From positions 1,240,001-1,304,000 of the forward strand of contig JBCAML010000003.1 in NCBI GenBank assembly GCA_038503075.1: a DNA stretch of 64,000 bases. The letters run 5' to 3'. A program made the translations under genes and the position numbers. The notes below the pieces were generated by a model. That model did not search any database and was not told where the DNA came from. It saw only the letters and a list, made by a program, of their open reading frames with translations. This document shows, piece after piece, positions 45,996 to 57,186 of this stretch; the first letter of the stretch is position 1; each line of letters opens with the position of its first letter. Origin of the DNA: Gyromitra esculenta (Eukaryota; Ascomycota; Pezizomycetes; Pezizales; Discinaceae).

Positions 45996-48255
45996 ATGTT
46001 GTCCTTTTCTTTGGGCTCTAAGCGGCCTTGCTCATCTGCCGGGAGGATTACAGCAAGACTTCTGTTCTCGTTCCTGGCACTATCGCCGTTATCCGTGGTG
46101 ACAGCTTCCCCGGATCCCATACCGCCCCCGTTACGAGCTGCAGCAATACCGCCGGACAACATATTTGGTCCCGGTCCGGTAATTGGAGGTGGCTCAAGAG
46201 AAGGGGAGGTAGGTGGAAAAGAAGGAGGTCATACTTTTGTAGGTGTTCTAGAGCTGTTTCGCGTAATTCGAAGCTCGGGGAAGCTTGTTACTTACTTGTG
46301 TTTTTATAGTCTTTACGCCACGTACTTCATCATGGGGCAGAACTGTAAGACTACTTGCTATTGAACCTCCCTCCTTTGGATCTTTCTGACGTTTATTCTC
46401 CAGTTACCCCTATCAGCTCCGTCGGCTAGATATCTACCCCGACACCCTCGTTTCTACCGAAGATGATCCCCAACTTCGACCAAGACCAAAATTATCAGCA
46501 TCCTCAGAATCACGGTCGATAACCCGTCTTATAGATCGCTCGAAGGACACTATGGAAAGCTATCTATGGGCTCAACGTACTCATTCACCGTATACTTTCG
46601 GTGTTGACGCCTGGACGACCGGAGAAATTCTCCAACCAAATATAACCGACAAGCAAACAATTCTGAGTTTGGCTCGTGTTGCACAAGATGCTTATGTCGA
46701 AATTCAGGGTGCTGATGGTTGGATGGATGTTGGAAACCCGTACAATGTTTCAGGCAACTTCGGTTGGGAGGGTGATGGTTTAAGGGGGCACGTTTTTGCA
46801 GATGAAACGAATTCAACGGTTATTATCGGACTTAAAGGGACAAGTCTTGCAGTTTTCGACGGTACAGAAACTACTACGAATGATAAGGTTAACGACAACC
46901 TTTTCTTTTCATGTTGCTGTGCTCGAGTTACGTATTGGTGGTCGACGGTTTGCGACTGTTTCTCTGGCACGGCATATACTTGTGACAGTATATGCCTAAA
47001 GGAGGCTACCACAGCAGAAAACCGTTACTACCGTGCTTCTCTTAATTTGTACTACAACGTGACGAAAATGTACCCCGACGCAAATATCTGGGTTGTTGGC
47101 CATTCCCTCGGCGGAGCTGTCTCTTCTCTATTAGGTCAGACTTATGGACTTCCTGTTGTAACTTTCCAAGCACCTGGTGAAGCTTTGGCTGCGAAGCGCA
47201 TAGGTCTCCCCAAGCCACCTGGAGACCCTAAGGGATTGAGCGGGATGTCGGTATTCCACTTCGGTCACACAGCTGATCCGATCTACATGGGTGCTTGTAA
47301 TGGCCCAACTTCTGCCTGCTCGATCGGAGGATACGCTTTCGAAACAAGATGTCATGGTGGGTTCGAATGTGTTTATGACGTGGTTAGCGACAAAGGTTGG
47401 AGAATGGGGTTAGGTTATCATAGGATCCAGCTTGTCATCAGGGATGTTATCGACAAGTACGATACTGTTCCGGAATGCATCTTTGACGATGGATGCGTGG
47501 ATTGCTTCAATTGGAAATATATTGAGGGCAACGCAACTCAACCCACAAAAACATCGACAACTAGCGTACCAACAAGTACCAGCACAACTACATGCACATC
47601 ACCCGGATGGTGGGGGTGTCTTGATCCGACCACAACCATTACTACCACCTCGCACACAGCCACCACCACCACCACCAAGACAAAACCTACGACTACATGT
47701 TCCCACTATGGTTGGTTCGGAAACTGTCTAGATCCCTCAACGACGACGACGACTTCTACCGTCAGTTCCACTGAAACCACTACCACTACCAGTGCTACAG
47801 AAATTACCACCACTAGCATCACTGCACCTCCAGAAATCACCACCACAACTGACATTACAACTAAAACCACTACCACCACATGCACTCATCGTGGTTTCTT
47901 TGGGGGATGCTTGGACCCCACAACAACTACAACCAGCACTAGCCTCACGGTCACTCCGGTCCCAGAGGAGACTTGCAAAAAACACTACTTCTTTGGAGGC
48001 TGTGTGGAGTCTGCGGGCACTCCTCGTCCAACAGCAACTCCAAGCCATCCACCAAATAAGAATAAACTCTGTATGAAGCCCGGGCTCTTTTGGGGATGCC
48101 ATGATCCTACCCATACTGGAAACCAGCCGATGCAGACCGGTGTAAATGGTGATAGCAAGATTCAATGGGTGTGTGTGAAGAAAGCGTTGGTAGGGTGGGG
48201 ATGGTGCGTCGAGTGGAACAGAGTTATTGATTTAGAACGCGAACTTCGAGTCTGA
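45996..48255 (+). CDS. ATG15: Atg15 lipase (vacuolar/autophagic body phospholipase)
   Basis: Degrades autophagic body membranes in the vacuole. Exons 45996..46238, 46310..46344 and 46404..48255 give 709 residues; the two short introns are supported because joining gives HTF-SLRHVLHHGAEL-YPYQLRRLDI, an N-terminal family block. A signal-anchor helix (LLFSFLALSPLSVVTA) lies near residue 25. The lipase fold shows GHSLGGAVSS with nucleophile Ser327, TADPIYMG with the catalytic Asp and GLGYHRIQLV with the His. After residue 490 comes a Thr-rich, probably O-glycosylated tail with six Cys-pair motifs (CTSPGWWGC, CSHYGWFGNC, CTHRGFFGGC, CKKHYFFGGC, CMKPGLFWGC, CVKKALVGWGWC). Such motifs occur in Atg15 of other moulds, but six copies is a long series. 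A start at the large exon alone would lose the membrane anchor. Confidence 0.93.
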
Positions 48256-48949
48256 GGTTGTGGTTAATAGCTATGTCAGGCATCGATAGGAGTTTTTTAT
48301 TTTTACTATTCACCGGTTCTTGGGTCTTTTATTTATTTTCTGCTTCGAGAATATTCTCACTTGCTATTATTACTGTATTGTTTCTTCTCCAGTGCTTTTG
48401 GGTTATTCTGCTTGGGGGGTATTTACACTTTCTTTTTTTTACTTGTACGACGCGATGGACATGAGCCTCAACAGAAGGCGGCGTATAGATGCTACTGGGT
48501 ACAGGTTTACTTCAAACCGCTGTTGGTAACTAGTGTAGTTTACTCACCTACACTTGTTGGTTTGCTGACGGTACGATATGTTTTTTTGGTTAGTTTCCCG
48601 GATCGTGAGCCGGCTTGATGGTATATGATATGAATATGTTGTATTTAAGTAGTATGAACGATTAGTTATTAGTATTTTGAGTTTACTGTTTATCTGCGAT
48701 ATCTAATGGATTTTGGTTGCCTTTTTGCCAAAGAATTGATACCCAGTAGGATTATTCATGAACTTTGCTGCTTTTACGTTTGTAGCTGTGTACTTGAAGA
48801 AACTGATATAGTAAGCTCTTCCTCTATAACCTGAAACTTGGCGATTGCGATTCTCGAAATTTACGTACACTACATATATATATAGTAGATTTTAATATTC
48901 CATGAAGTACATTAGCTATAAATCCAGCAACTAACTACTCGGCTACACT
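48256..48949. other. Convergent spacer between ATG15 and the aldo-keto reductase
   Basis: Contains the 3' ends of two convergent transcripts. Hydrophobic short frames at 48258-48618 are T-rich 3' UTR, not convincing genes. Confidence 0.45.
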
Positions 48950-50246
48950 CTAGTAACCTATAACAGGCATCGGTTGATAAAGCTCCTCCAAGTATGCCAT
49001 TTCCTCTGCATCCAACTTCTTCCCCATCACTTCCGTTAACTCCTCGACCCTCTTAAGACTGCCTATACCGATAATCGGAGCAGAAACCTTCGCATTTATC
49101 CAAGCCAGAGCAACATTCGCCATACTCCACCCCTTCTTCTCAGCGATCTCCTGCACACGACCAATGATGGCCTGATCTGTTTCCGATTTTCCGATCCCGT
49201 AAACTTTATAAATCCCAGACAAAGGATTCTTCCTGATCCCATCTTCCATCACATGTCGCGTGCTCTCGCTCTTCTGGTCTACTGGGCGTGCAAGGTAACC
49301 ACGTGCAAGAGGTGACCAAGGGATCAGACCGACACCGGTGGCTTTGCAGTACGGGTTCATTTCACGCTCTTCCTCGCGGTATAGGAGGGAGTAGTGGCCT
49401 TGCATGGAGATGAATTTGGTCCATTTGTTGACGGTGGCGATGTTTTGCATTTCGATGAACTCCCAGGCTGCCATAGATGAAGCGCCAATATAGTGGATTC
49501 TGTAATTGTTATTTTTTGTTAGTATTGTGCTCGCTGGAACTTTTTTTGGGGGGGAAGGGTTGATTGTTGCCGGAACTTACTTTCCACTTTTGATAAGGTC
49601 GTGTAGGGCCTCCATGGTCTCCTCGGGAGGCGTTTCATGATCGTACCTATGGATTTGGAGAAGATCGATGTAGTCTACTCCTAACCGTTCAAGGGATGCG
49701 TCGACGGCCGCAAATATCGCCTTGCGGGAGAGACCTGGAGGAGGATATATTTTAGCATACGTTTAACCTCTCATCGTTGATATTGAGTTACCGTACCAGT
49801 TCTGTTCGCATATTGCGGTGTATACGCAATGTTCTTGATACCATAAAGCATGCCATCTACACTATCTATCCAATAGCCAGAATACATTAGTACAAGGAAA
49901 TAAATCGCAAAATATCAGAGTCCTTGAATCAATGATACGAACCTGCAACGGTATTGGAGCATTTTGTCAAAAGGACAAGTCTCTCCCTGGGAATGTTATA
50001 GGTCTTGATAGCCTTCCCGATAACCCTCTCAGACTCGCCATTAGAATACACGTTTGCCGTATCCCAGGTATTGATTCCCGCATCGTATGCAGCCTTCAGA
50101 ATTGGCAAAGCTTCTTCCTCTCCAACAACCCAAGGTTGCCAGGAGCTAGAACCAATGGACATAGCACCCAGGATAGGATTGGAGATCTTCAGTCCTGAAG
50201 AACCGAGACGGCGATATTCGACTTTTTGGGTAGTAAGATCAGACAT
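48950..50246 (-). CDS. Aldo-keto reductase (aryl-alcohol dehydrogenase-like)
   Basis: NADP(H)-dependent reduction of aldehydes or ketones. Exons 49943..50246, 49797..49865, 49581..49734 and 48950..49499 give 358 residues. The catalytic tetrad is complete: Asp and Tyr in [16 protein letters not shown], Lys in LVLLTKC and His in [11 protein letters not shown]. Splices restore [21 protein letters not shown] and [20 protein letters not shown]. The C-terminal cofactor loop [11 protein letters not shown] matches the family's GxxxxxQ/RVEEL pattern. The type fits fungal aryl-alcohol dehydrogenase/YakC relatives; the substrate is unknown. The first intron has an unusual GTTCGT donor. Confidence 0.92.
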
Positions 50247-51547
50247 TTTTAAATTTTGCTTTCTTCTTTGTTTGGTATCAGGATATAGGTAGGAACGTTG
50301 GATGATATTGCGATGTTGGTATGAGAGTGATATCGACCAGCTGGTGGGAATTAACTGAGTTTAAATACCAGCATCGAAGCTAATCGACTGTCATATTTTT
50401 ACATGTATCCTCGATACCTATTACTGTGTACCAGGCAGAGTCTGGGCGAGGAGTTAGGTTAAAATCCGCAAACTCCATAAGGTGCGCCTAAGCCCCGGAA
50501 CTCCTGATACCTCTCGGGTTCCATTGTTTAGTGTCGAGATGTACGCGTTCACGATTTACTCACTGCCCTAAGCAACCGCGCACAGGGATACTGCATAAAG
50601 CTGCGGCAACTTTATTGAGTCACTGCGGAAGCAATTAGCGAATAATAGGAAGATGGCCACTAGTTTGGCGGAAAACGTCCGATTCGGCCTAACTATTCTC
50701 AAGCTCGCTCGCTTGAGAAAAGCTTGGTAGCGAAAAGGTTGGTTAGAAGTCCGAATCCTCGCATGTACCCTGATTACGTGGTACTCGAGCGCTGATTACT
50801 GACATTAGGTGCAAATAACATTTAGCCGTATCACGCCGCTGTGCCCACCGAACCCAACAGATTTGTCCGCTGCAGGAATCCAGGAATCCAGCGAGTGAGA
50901 ATATATGAACGGCATAATTTAACAGGCAAATTGGATCAAGAAGCATGGAGGAGCTGCTATAAAAATAAGAATAAAGCAAGTGACTTGGGGCAGCGATTTC
51001 TCCAGGTCAGATACACCAGAAGAGCATTACAAGCACAATAACTAGATTAGTTTTTCAATCAGCTTAGCTGCAATGACTATTGCAAGAAAGATCATAAACG
51101 GGGTCATAGGCTGTGGCGCCTCCTCAAATTGAGAGCAAGCAAACTCAGGCTCATCTCCATCTCCATCCCCTCAAATATAGTGCATCGCGGGAGGTAGGCC
51201 AGCATCGACGAATTAGAGATAAAGAGTCACCTCACATTTTTGCCGACTTTAGAATGCTCGATCGTCCTCCCTTTGACTCGCCATTTGCCGAAGTTTGACC
51301 AGCAGCGGCCTTAAGCATACGAGCGCATTGCGGCTAGAAAATGCCGAATCTCTCCACCTTACTTTAATGATTAGTGCAATGACTCTCTCAAATCCTGCTG
51401 AAGTATTTGGAATGCGTTATTACAGGGCCAGTGCCCCGATGGCAAAAATAAACCGCGTGTTTATTGTAGAAATGGGAATCCCGGGTATTGATATTTTTAC
51501 TATGAAACATATGGCCTGTATCGTCCGAAAAATTGACAAACATGCGT
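50247..51547. other. Spacer between the aldo-keto reductase and HRI1
   Basis: Aldo-keto reductase promoter then unassigned sequence. Frames at 50841-51041 and 51295-51597 (+) have no family features. TACATGTA at 50400-50407. Confidence 0.45.
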
Positions 51548-52352
51548 CTACCAGGTGTTCATCTCAACTATCCTCCATTTATGTTCCCCGTGAGTGATTT
51601 CGTCCCTATTATGTATTTCCGTGTGAATCTCAAACTCTCTTATTCCATGGGTACCACCACCACCGCCATCATCATCTTGGTTCCCCCTTTCCCGCTGCGC
51701 AAGGTGGTCAATACAAGCAACTCGACACGGCAGCACCCCTTTCCCAATCCTAAAAATCCTTCTCCACTCTTCTGCTCCTGGGTCGAGAGTCCATCTCTCA
51801 CAAGTTATCTCACCCTTCACCTTCATTATTCCCTGGCAGTAGTTCCCAACCCTGACAATCGTCCCTTTCGCTGTACCTGGTGCACTTCCGATGCCGAAGC
51901 TCCTGCCGCCCTCTTCCTCCAATACAAGGACCGTTGAAATCCTCGGTGAAACTTCTGGATCCCTCCAGATCTCCTCGTACTCTTTGATCCTCCCGTCGTC
52001 GAAGTCGAGCATCTTGCCAGTTTCTAACCAATCGCCATTGGCCAATTGCTCGAATGAGCCAGAATCCTCGACGGTGTCATTGTATCGTGAATCAACAGTG
52101 TGCATCCAGCGACCTTTGTTGCCCTCTTTGTAAGAAATACCGGCGAACCCCCAGTATAACTCGTGCGGAGGATCCCGGAGGATACGGAGGTCTACAAAGA
52201 AGCTCTTTGTGGAGGTGGTTACAAGCGTGGATGTTGGTTCTTTGGCTTCATCAGGGAGCTAGGTGGTTTGCTGTTAGCAGATAGCCAGCTTTGCACCGCT
52301 TGAGAAAGATCAATACCCAGCGAATATAAATTCTTTCGGAGATGGAGGCCAT
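51548..52352 (-). CDS. HRI1: Hri1-like protein
   Basis: Two exons, 52317..52352 and 51548..52258 with a 58-nt intron, give 248 residues, the size of yeast Hri1, a protein found with the Hrr25 casein kinase and of unclear role. The 12-residue first exon MASISERIYIRW joins LPDEAKEPTSTLVTTS, followed by FFVDLRILRDPPHELYWGFA and GRWMHTVDSR. The second half has NGDWLETGKM, IKEYEEIWRDPE, VRVGNYCQGI and WRIVEMNTW, matching the two-barrel Hri1 pattern. A glycine/aspartate-rich loop near residue 205 is an insertion. It is transcribed divergently from the permease. An annotator who missed the micro first exon would start at MHTVDS and lose about 60 residues. Confidence 0.88.
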
Positions 52353-52802
52353 GGTGAAAGTGCAATTAGAGCTGGTTGGTGGTTGCTGAATGCATTGCTC
52401 TCGTCCAGTCAGGTGGGGCAGCAACGCGGACTATCGTTTATCCGGTCACCACGACGGAATGTTGTTAGGCGGTTTCGGGGTTCCAGTTTTTACTTTTACA
52501 CCAATGTTTTCTTGAATAACTGTCTTATCATATTTCCACCTAACTTATAAACCCTACAATATGTATGTGAAAACCCCTAGCCCATACTTGCCAGTGAATG
52601 AAGAGACCGCGGAAAAACATTATAGTAACCCTAACCCTGCCACTCTTTTCCGTTCTGAGATGCCGTGAACGCTGTCTCGCAACTCGCATAAGTACTGGTG
52701 GTTCTAGCTATATCCTACGACTAACTACAACCATACTCCCGACGTAGGGCTCAAAACACCAACACACATCATAACATCACTCACCGGGGCGGGATAGCGA
52801 GC
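52353..52802. promoter_or_regulatory. Shared divergent promoter of HRI1 and the permease
   Basis: 450 bp between the two start codons. It contains a two-unit telomere-like box (52626-52638). Confidence 0.6.
52626..52638. promoter_or_regulatory. Telomere-like box TAACCCTAACCCT
   Basis: Two TTAGGG-type units (as CCCTAA) in the divergent promoter. Tbf1/telobox-binding factors recognise such sites in fungal promoters; binding here is inference. Confidence 0.4.
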
Positions 52803-55384
52803 ATGCGATCTTCCAATAATAGTCTTACAGCGGTAGCTAACCACCACTCCACAGAGGACAGTGCACCGTTGATATCACACCAGCAATCAAATCATGTAAC
52901 GGAGGATGATAGCGCGCAGTTGTTAGCGCTAGGCCATAAACCAGAACTGGCGAGGCACCATACGAGATGGTATAGTCCTGTGCTGTGGTACACGGCAGCC
53001 GCCAGCTAATAGTTCGCAGGTCTATGCTTGGGCTTGCATTCGCAATTCTCAATTCTTGGACAGCATTATCTGCTTCCCTATCTCTCGCGCTGCCTTCTGG
53101 GGGACCATCAACGGCATTATGGGGATTGATAGTTTCCGGTGTTTGTAACTTATGCCTAGCGGCCAGTCTAGCTGAGTTTTTATCCGCGTATCCCACGTGC
53201 GCTTATTTAGGCTTCCCTTTTAGCTAGTCGGTATGTGGCTGATATCACGTAAACAGAGCTGGTGTAAGACCCCTTTAAAATATACAGTATTTGTATTTTT
53301 TTTCTCCGAGTATAAAAACCAAGTGACTTCAACAGGGACAATATCATTGGGTGGCTATGGTTTCCCCGCCAGACTGGGTCCCATTGTTGAGCTGGATTTG
53401 CGGTTGGATAAATTGCTCTGGTTGGGTGTTTTTGGCAGCTACTGGAGGCAGTCTGGCAAGCCAGCTGATCTTTGGTGTTGTGAGCTTGTTGCATCCGGTA
53501 CGAAAAACATTATTGCCTCCAAACTGGGGAAAGTGATACACGAAACCATTCAGTTATGCAAAGATAGCTTGAAAGCGACGAAAGCTGATTATTATTGTTG
53601 TTGTTGTTGTATTTGCATCGGAAGGAATTCGAACCCACACCATACCAAATGTTGACCGTTCATATACTTTTTACGATGGCTGCCTTATCGATCAATGCGT
53701 TTGCAAATCGTCTTCTACCACTGTTTGCCAAGAGCGCATGTCTGCCTCCATTAGTTCTCATATTTATTCCTTGTACACTGGATCAGGATTCTGACTTGGC
53801 AATTATCATTCATAGTGATTTGGTCCGTCTCGGGGGTTACGGTAATATCTGTCACGCTTCTTACTTGCGCAGCTCCAGACTATCAGCCAGCAGATTTTGT
53901 GTTCCACAAGTTTGTCAATAGAACTGGGTGTGCGTACCTCGAACTTTGACCTGTTATAGATTGGCTGTTGATTTTTTGCTAACCTGAAGGCTCCCGGAAA
54001 TCTAGGGTCCAATGGAATTGCTTGGTCTCTTGGTAAATATAGCTACCCTAACCTATACCGGGCTTACCAATAGTTAACCTTAAAGATCAGGTCTTCTTCA
54101 GGGTGCACTAGCCCTTACTGGCTATGTTCGTTCTCCAGCCTTTAAAGAAAGTTCATCTATATGTTAACATTATTTCCTTTCTTAGGACGCAGTAGCACAC
54201 ATGATTGAAGGTATTATAGTCATAGAAACTAGAATTTAGCACCAGGTTAACGTCTCCTAGAAATACCCAATCCATCCCGCACAGGACCTAGAACAATGAT
54301 TTATGCTGTTTTAATCGGAACATCCACGGGATTCCTTTACTTAGTTGTTCTCCTATTCTGCATGAGAGATATTGACGAGGTCATTACCGCACCGCACGGG
54401 TGATTAAACTCCTAACCCTGGCGACGAGTGAGAGATTATGCATGAAAAGGGGCCTTTCCTGACTTGTTCCTAGAGCCATATTAGCATTATTCTACCAAGC
54501 AACTGGAAGTAAAGCTGGGTCTATCTGCTTGTTAATGTAAGGCTGCTACTACCTCGCGTCTAATTAGTTATTGATACGGACGAAACCCAGCTTCCCGTTG
54601 GTTTGTCTGTTTTTTGGAACAATGACTATCATGACCACCTCTTCAAGGATGCTATATGCATTTGCAAGGTACACCATTCAATAACTCTCTGTACCATTTT
54701 TACTTGCTGACACGGAGCGTGCGAACAGAGACAACGGCCTCCCCTTCTCCCATCAATTCGCTAAAATCCATCCTTCCCTCCACGTTCCCCTCAACGCGCT
54801 TCTCTTAACAGCCTTTCCAGTAGTCCTAATGGGCAGCCTATACCTCATATCGACAAGTGCATTGAATGCATTCCTTTCTTCGTCTGTAATTACCCTCAAT
54901 CTCTCCTACGGATTTCCCGTACTCCTTAACGTCATCACGGGTCGAAAGGAATTACCAAAAGATCGTAGTTTTCGGATGGGGAGAGTTATTGGATGGGTGT
55001 GTAATATTATTGGATTAGGGTTTGTTATGATAACAACAGTCTTGTTTATGCTGCCCCCTGTGTTGCCGGTTACGAAGGATAATATGAGTATGACACTCTC
55101 TTCAGCCTCTTGTGGCCTTCATACTAACGAGCACTCACCTAGACTACTCCTTCCTTGTATTTCTCTGTATAATCGTTATATCGACGTTAGCCTATTTTTT
55201 TGAAGGCCGCAAAAGTTTCCATGGACCAAGAATGGAGGTTTCTGAATCAGAAGAGGATCAGGATCAGGACCAAGGAGTGGGTTATACATCTAGATCAACA
55301 CTCTTCAGTGATTTCAGAACGGATGATGATGGAGAAGATGGGGTGGCTACAGTGCGCCACCGGGACACTAGTAGGATATACTAA
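52803..55384 (+). CDS. APC-family permease (amino acid/choline/GABA type), 14 exons
   Basis: Plasma-membrane transporter, about 12 helices; the substrate is unknown. Exons: 52803..52969, 53020..53196, 53257..53263, 53336..53497, 53625..53739, 53816..53929, 54006..54032, 54091..54125, 54186..54210, 54261..54399, 54474..54536, 54591..54668, 54729..55087, 55143..55384, giving 569 residues in one uninterrupted frame. Family blocks appear at joins: ELARHHTRW-SMLGLAFAIL, YPT-AG-GQYHW (the AG comes from the 7-nt exon), LLHP-EFEPTPYQM, INAFANRLLPLFAKSA-LIW, CAAPDYQPADFVFHKFVNRT, SLG-LLQGALALTGY-DAVAHMIE-EIPNPS, LFYQATGSKAG, MTTSSRMLYAFA-RDNGLPF and HPSLHVPLNALLLT. The C-terminal tail is acidic. Two donors (GTGCGC, GTCTGC) are weak. 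Open frames alone suggest a broken gene; splicing shows it is probably intact. Confidence 0.88.
53594..53613. repeat. TTA/GTT trinucleotide tract in a permease intron
   Basis: ATTATTATT followed by several GTT units lies within the 127-nt fourth intron, the longest of the gene. Confidence 0.75.
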
Positions 55385-55696
55385 TTACATGCACCATATT
55401 TTTGTTTGGGATGAGGCTCGGTTTGCGTTTGGGTGTATGAACAAATTTGGCAGCAGGGTTGTATGGAAAGTGGAAAAGATTGGTTATTATATATTATTTG
55501 GTTCTATAGAAGAGGTTTCGAAATCCCGATTTAGTGAAAACGACAGGATGTTCACGGTTCGGTCTAGCTGCAGGAAATAAGCAGGAAATAGTTCGTATTA
55601 TTCAGGCTGCCAATCTCCTTTCTTCTTCTTGCAACCCACCCCGAGTACATTTTATATGCGCAATTGCTAAGGCTTAACTAATTCGTCATCGAAAAA
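55385..55696. other. Convergent 3' spacer
   Basis: Between the permease stop and the stop of the unknown minus-strand gene. No other feature. Confidence 0.4.
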
Positions 55697-56596
55697 TTAT
55701 CCTTCAAGTAGCATTTGCTTCCCTTCCACCCCACCTTGACAAGTAGGATAACAAACAAGCCAGCCACAGCATTCCCCATGACCCAAACGACTTTGTAGCG
55801 GGAAAAGTATTAGTTCAGCGTCTCCACGGGCTCTAAAAGCATCAACCACCCCCAGCCTTCTGACTCGCGCCGATAACCTCGAGTATTGCAAATCCCCTAA
55901 TTTTAGGACATTGGGATCGCCACAACGCTCAACTCTGCCCAGATAAAAATCGTCTCTACCATCCTGCCCACACAAAGTACTGAAAAGATCAGCAAGCATT
56001 GCTTCTTTACAGACTGTAAGCCTGGTGTACTTCATTGAAATTCCACCGTTATTCTTCAGGTCAATATCCAAGATAATAGTAACATTAAAATGCTCGTGGT
56101 CTTCATCTATACCTGGATCCCAATAGTGATCCATGACCGGGTTAATGGAGGTGCTGACCATCGCTGTAAGGCCTTGGAGAGTCCTGTCGTCCACATGTAC
56201 CAGATACCGTGACTGGGTAAAGAAACCGTGTTCTATGGTTACGGTAGGCCAGACCGGACAATCCAATATCGAAAGATGGATGGGGATAAGTTCAAAGTAC
56301 CACTGTCCAATACCATTTGTGATCTCATATACGTACTGGTGACCTTGGTCAGTGAACTCAATGTATATGCTCGAGTCTTCCTCTTCGTTTGCCCTGGTGT
56401 ATGTACGCATGGGGAAGAATCGGCGACGGTCTTTCCACTCTTTCCACTCTATTGAGCGAAGTTCTTCGCTTTTGGTGCTTCCGGGGTCCAGCCAGACCAT
56501 TTTATAGTAGGGTACTTCCAATTCTTCATCCCCTAGTACGTAATAGAATTTCTGTTTCTTGGGGTGTGACCTGAGAGAGCGGACTCTTATATGCAT
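55697..56596 (-). CDS. Unrecognised 299-residue protein
   Basis: A long single frame without introns, beginning MHIRVRSLRSHPKKQKFYYV at the ATG at 56596. Upstream, a putative leader (ATG at 56819) with an intron 56598-56730 region does not splice in frame (it makes a TGA), so the 56596 start is preferred and the upstream part is probably 5' UTR. The protein is mixed alpha/beta in appearance, rich in aromatic residues and Asp, with no signal peptide or membrane helix. I recognise no domain. The composition and length support a real gene; orphan or lineage-specific status is possible. Confidence 0.6.
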   Translation of the reverse strand: MHIRVRSLRSHPKKQKFYYVLGDEELEVPYYKMVWLDPGSTKSEELRSIEWKEWKDRRRFFPMRTYTRANEEEDSSIYIEFTDQGHQYVYEITNGIGQWYFELIPIHLSILDCPVWPTVTIEHGFFTQSRYLVHVDDRTLQGLTAMVSTSINPVMDHYWDPGIDEDHEHFNVTIILDIDLKNNGGISMKYTRLTVCKEAMLADLFSTLCGQDGRDDFYLGRVERCGDPNVLKLGDLQYSRLSARVRRLGVVDAFRARGDAELILFPLQSRLGHGECCGWLVCYPTCQGGVEGKQMLLEG

Positions 56597-57186
56597 GGCC
56601 TTTAATCTGTGGGGATGCGTCTGGGAAGTTAGAGAATTGTTGGATGTTCATGAGTAGAAGTAGCTGAGGGGTTTTAAATCTGGCTATTAGCGTGACTAGA
56701 AGTTTTTGAAACAGAGTAGGACAAACTAACCAGCTGTAATTTTGTATCGTCGGCCCCGTGTCATCGCCAGTATCACAACAATCTCCATCTCCATGTCCGT
56801 CTGCATTACTTGCATTCACACATAGAACCTTCGCTACCTTGATCTATTTCCGTGTTATCTCTGTTCCACACTCAGAGTGGAAGCAGGTCATAGATCACCG
56901 CTCAAAAACCGTCTTCTCGGCCTTCGCTGGTAGATGTAATCTCTGAACCAACTGTACCCCATCTCCGCGTGCTCCCATATCCAACAATCCATTCACGATC
57001 GTTTTGAGTATAATGATATCTATTCCTATAGTTTTCTCAAACCTAACTTTTAAATAAACTTCATTAACCATCAACACCCACTAGGACATATCTAGTATTA
57101 CCCCTCCCCTCCTTTTCACCTCTAGTATTTTTTGTTTCGTTTTTATAATGCGTATGTATACAATGTACACCCATCCCACCCACCAC
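56597..57186. other. Spacer between the unknown gene and the CDK11-like gene
   Basis: Probably the 5' leader and promoter of the unknown gene and the 3' end of the kinase gene. No other gene is recognised. Confidence 0.4.

Noticed and set aside
52626..52638. Chromosome end or internal telomere scar
   Set aside because: Only two TTAGGG-type units; too short for a telomere scar, more like a promoter motif.
53600..53660. tRNA gene on the minus strand
   Set aside because: GGGTTCGAATTCC resembles a B box, but the T-stem does not pair, no A box or acceptor stem is found, and the site is the acceptor of a permease exon.
53595..53921. Separate small gene inside the permease
   Set aside because: The apparent start lies in the GTT microsatellite of an intron; the coding part is permease exon 5, read on into the next intron.
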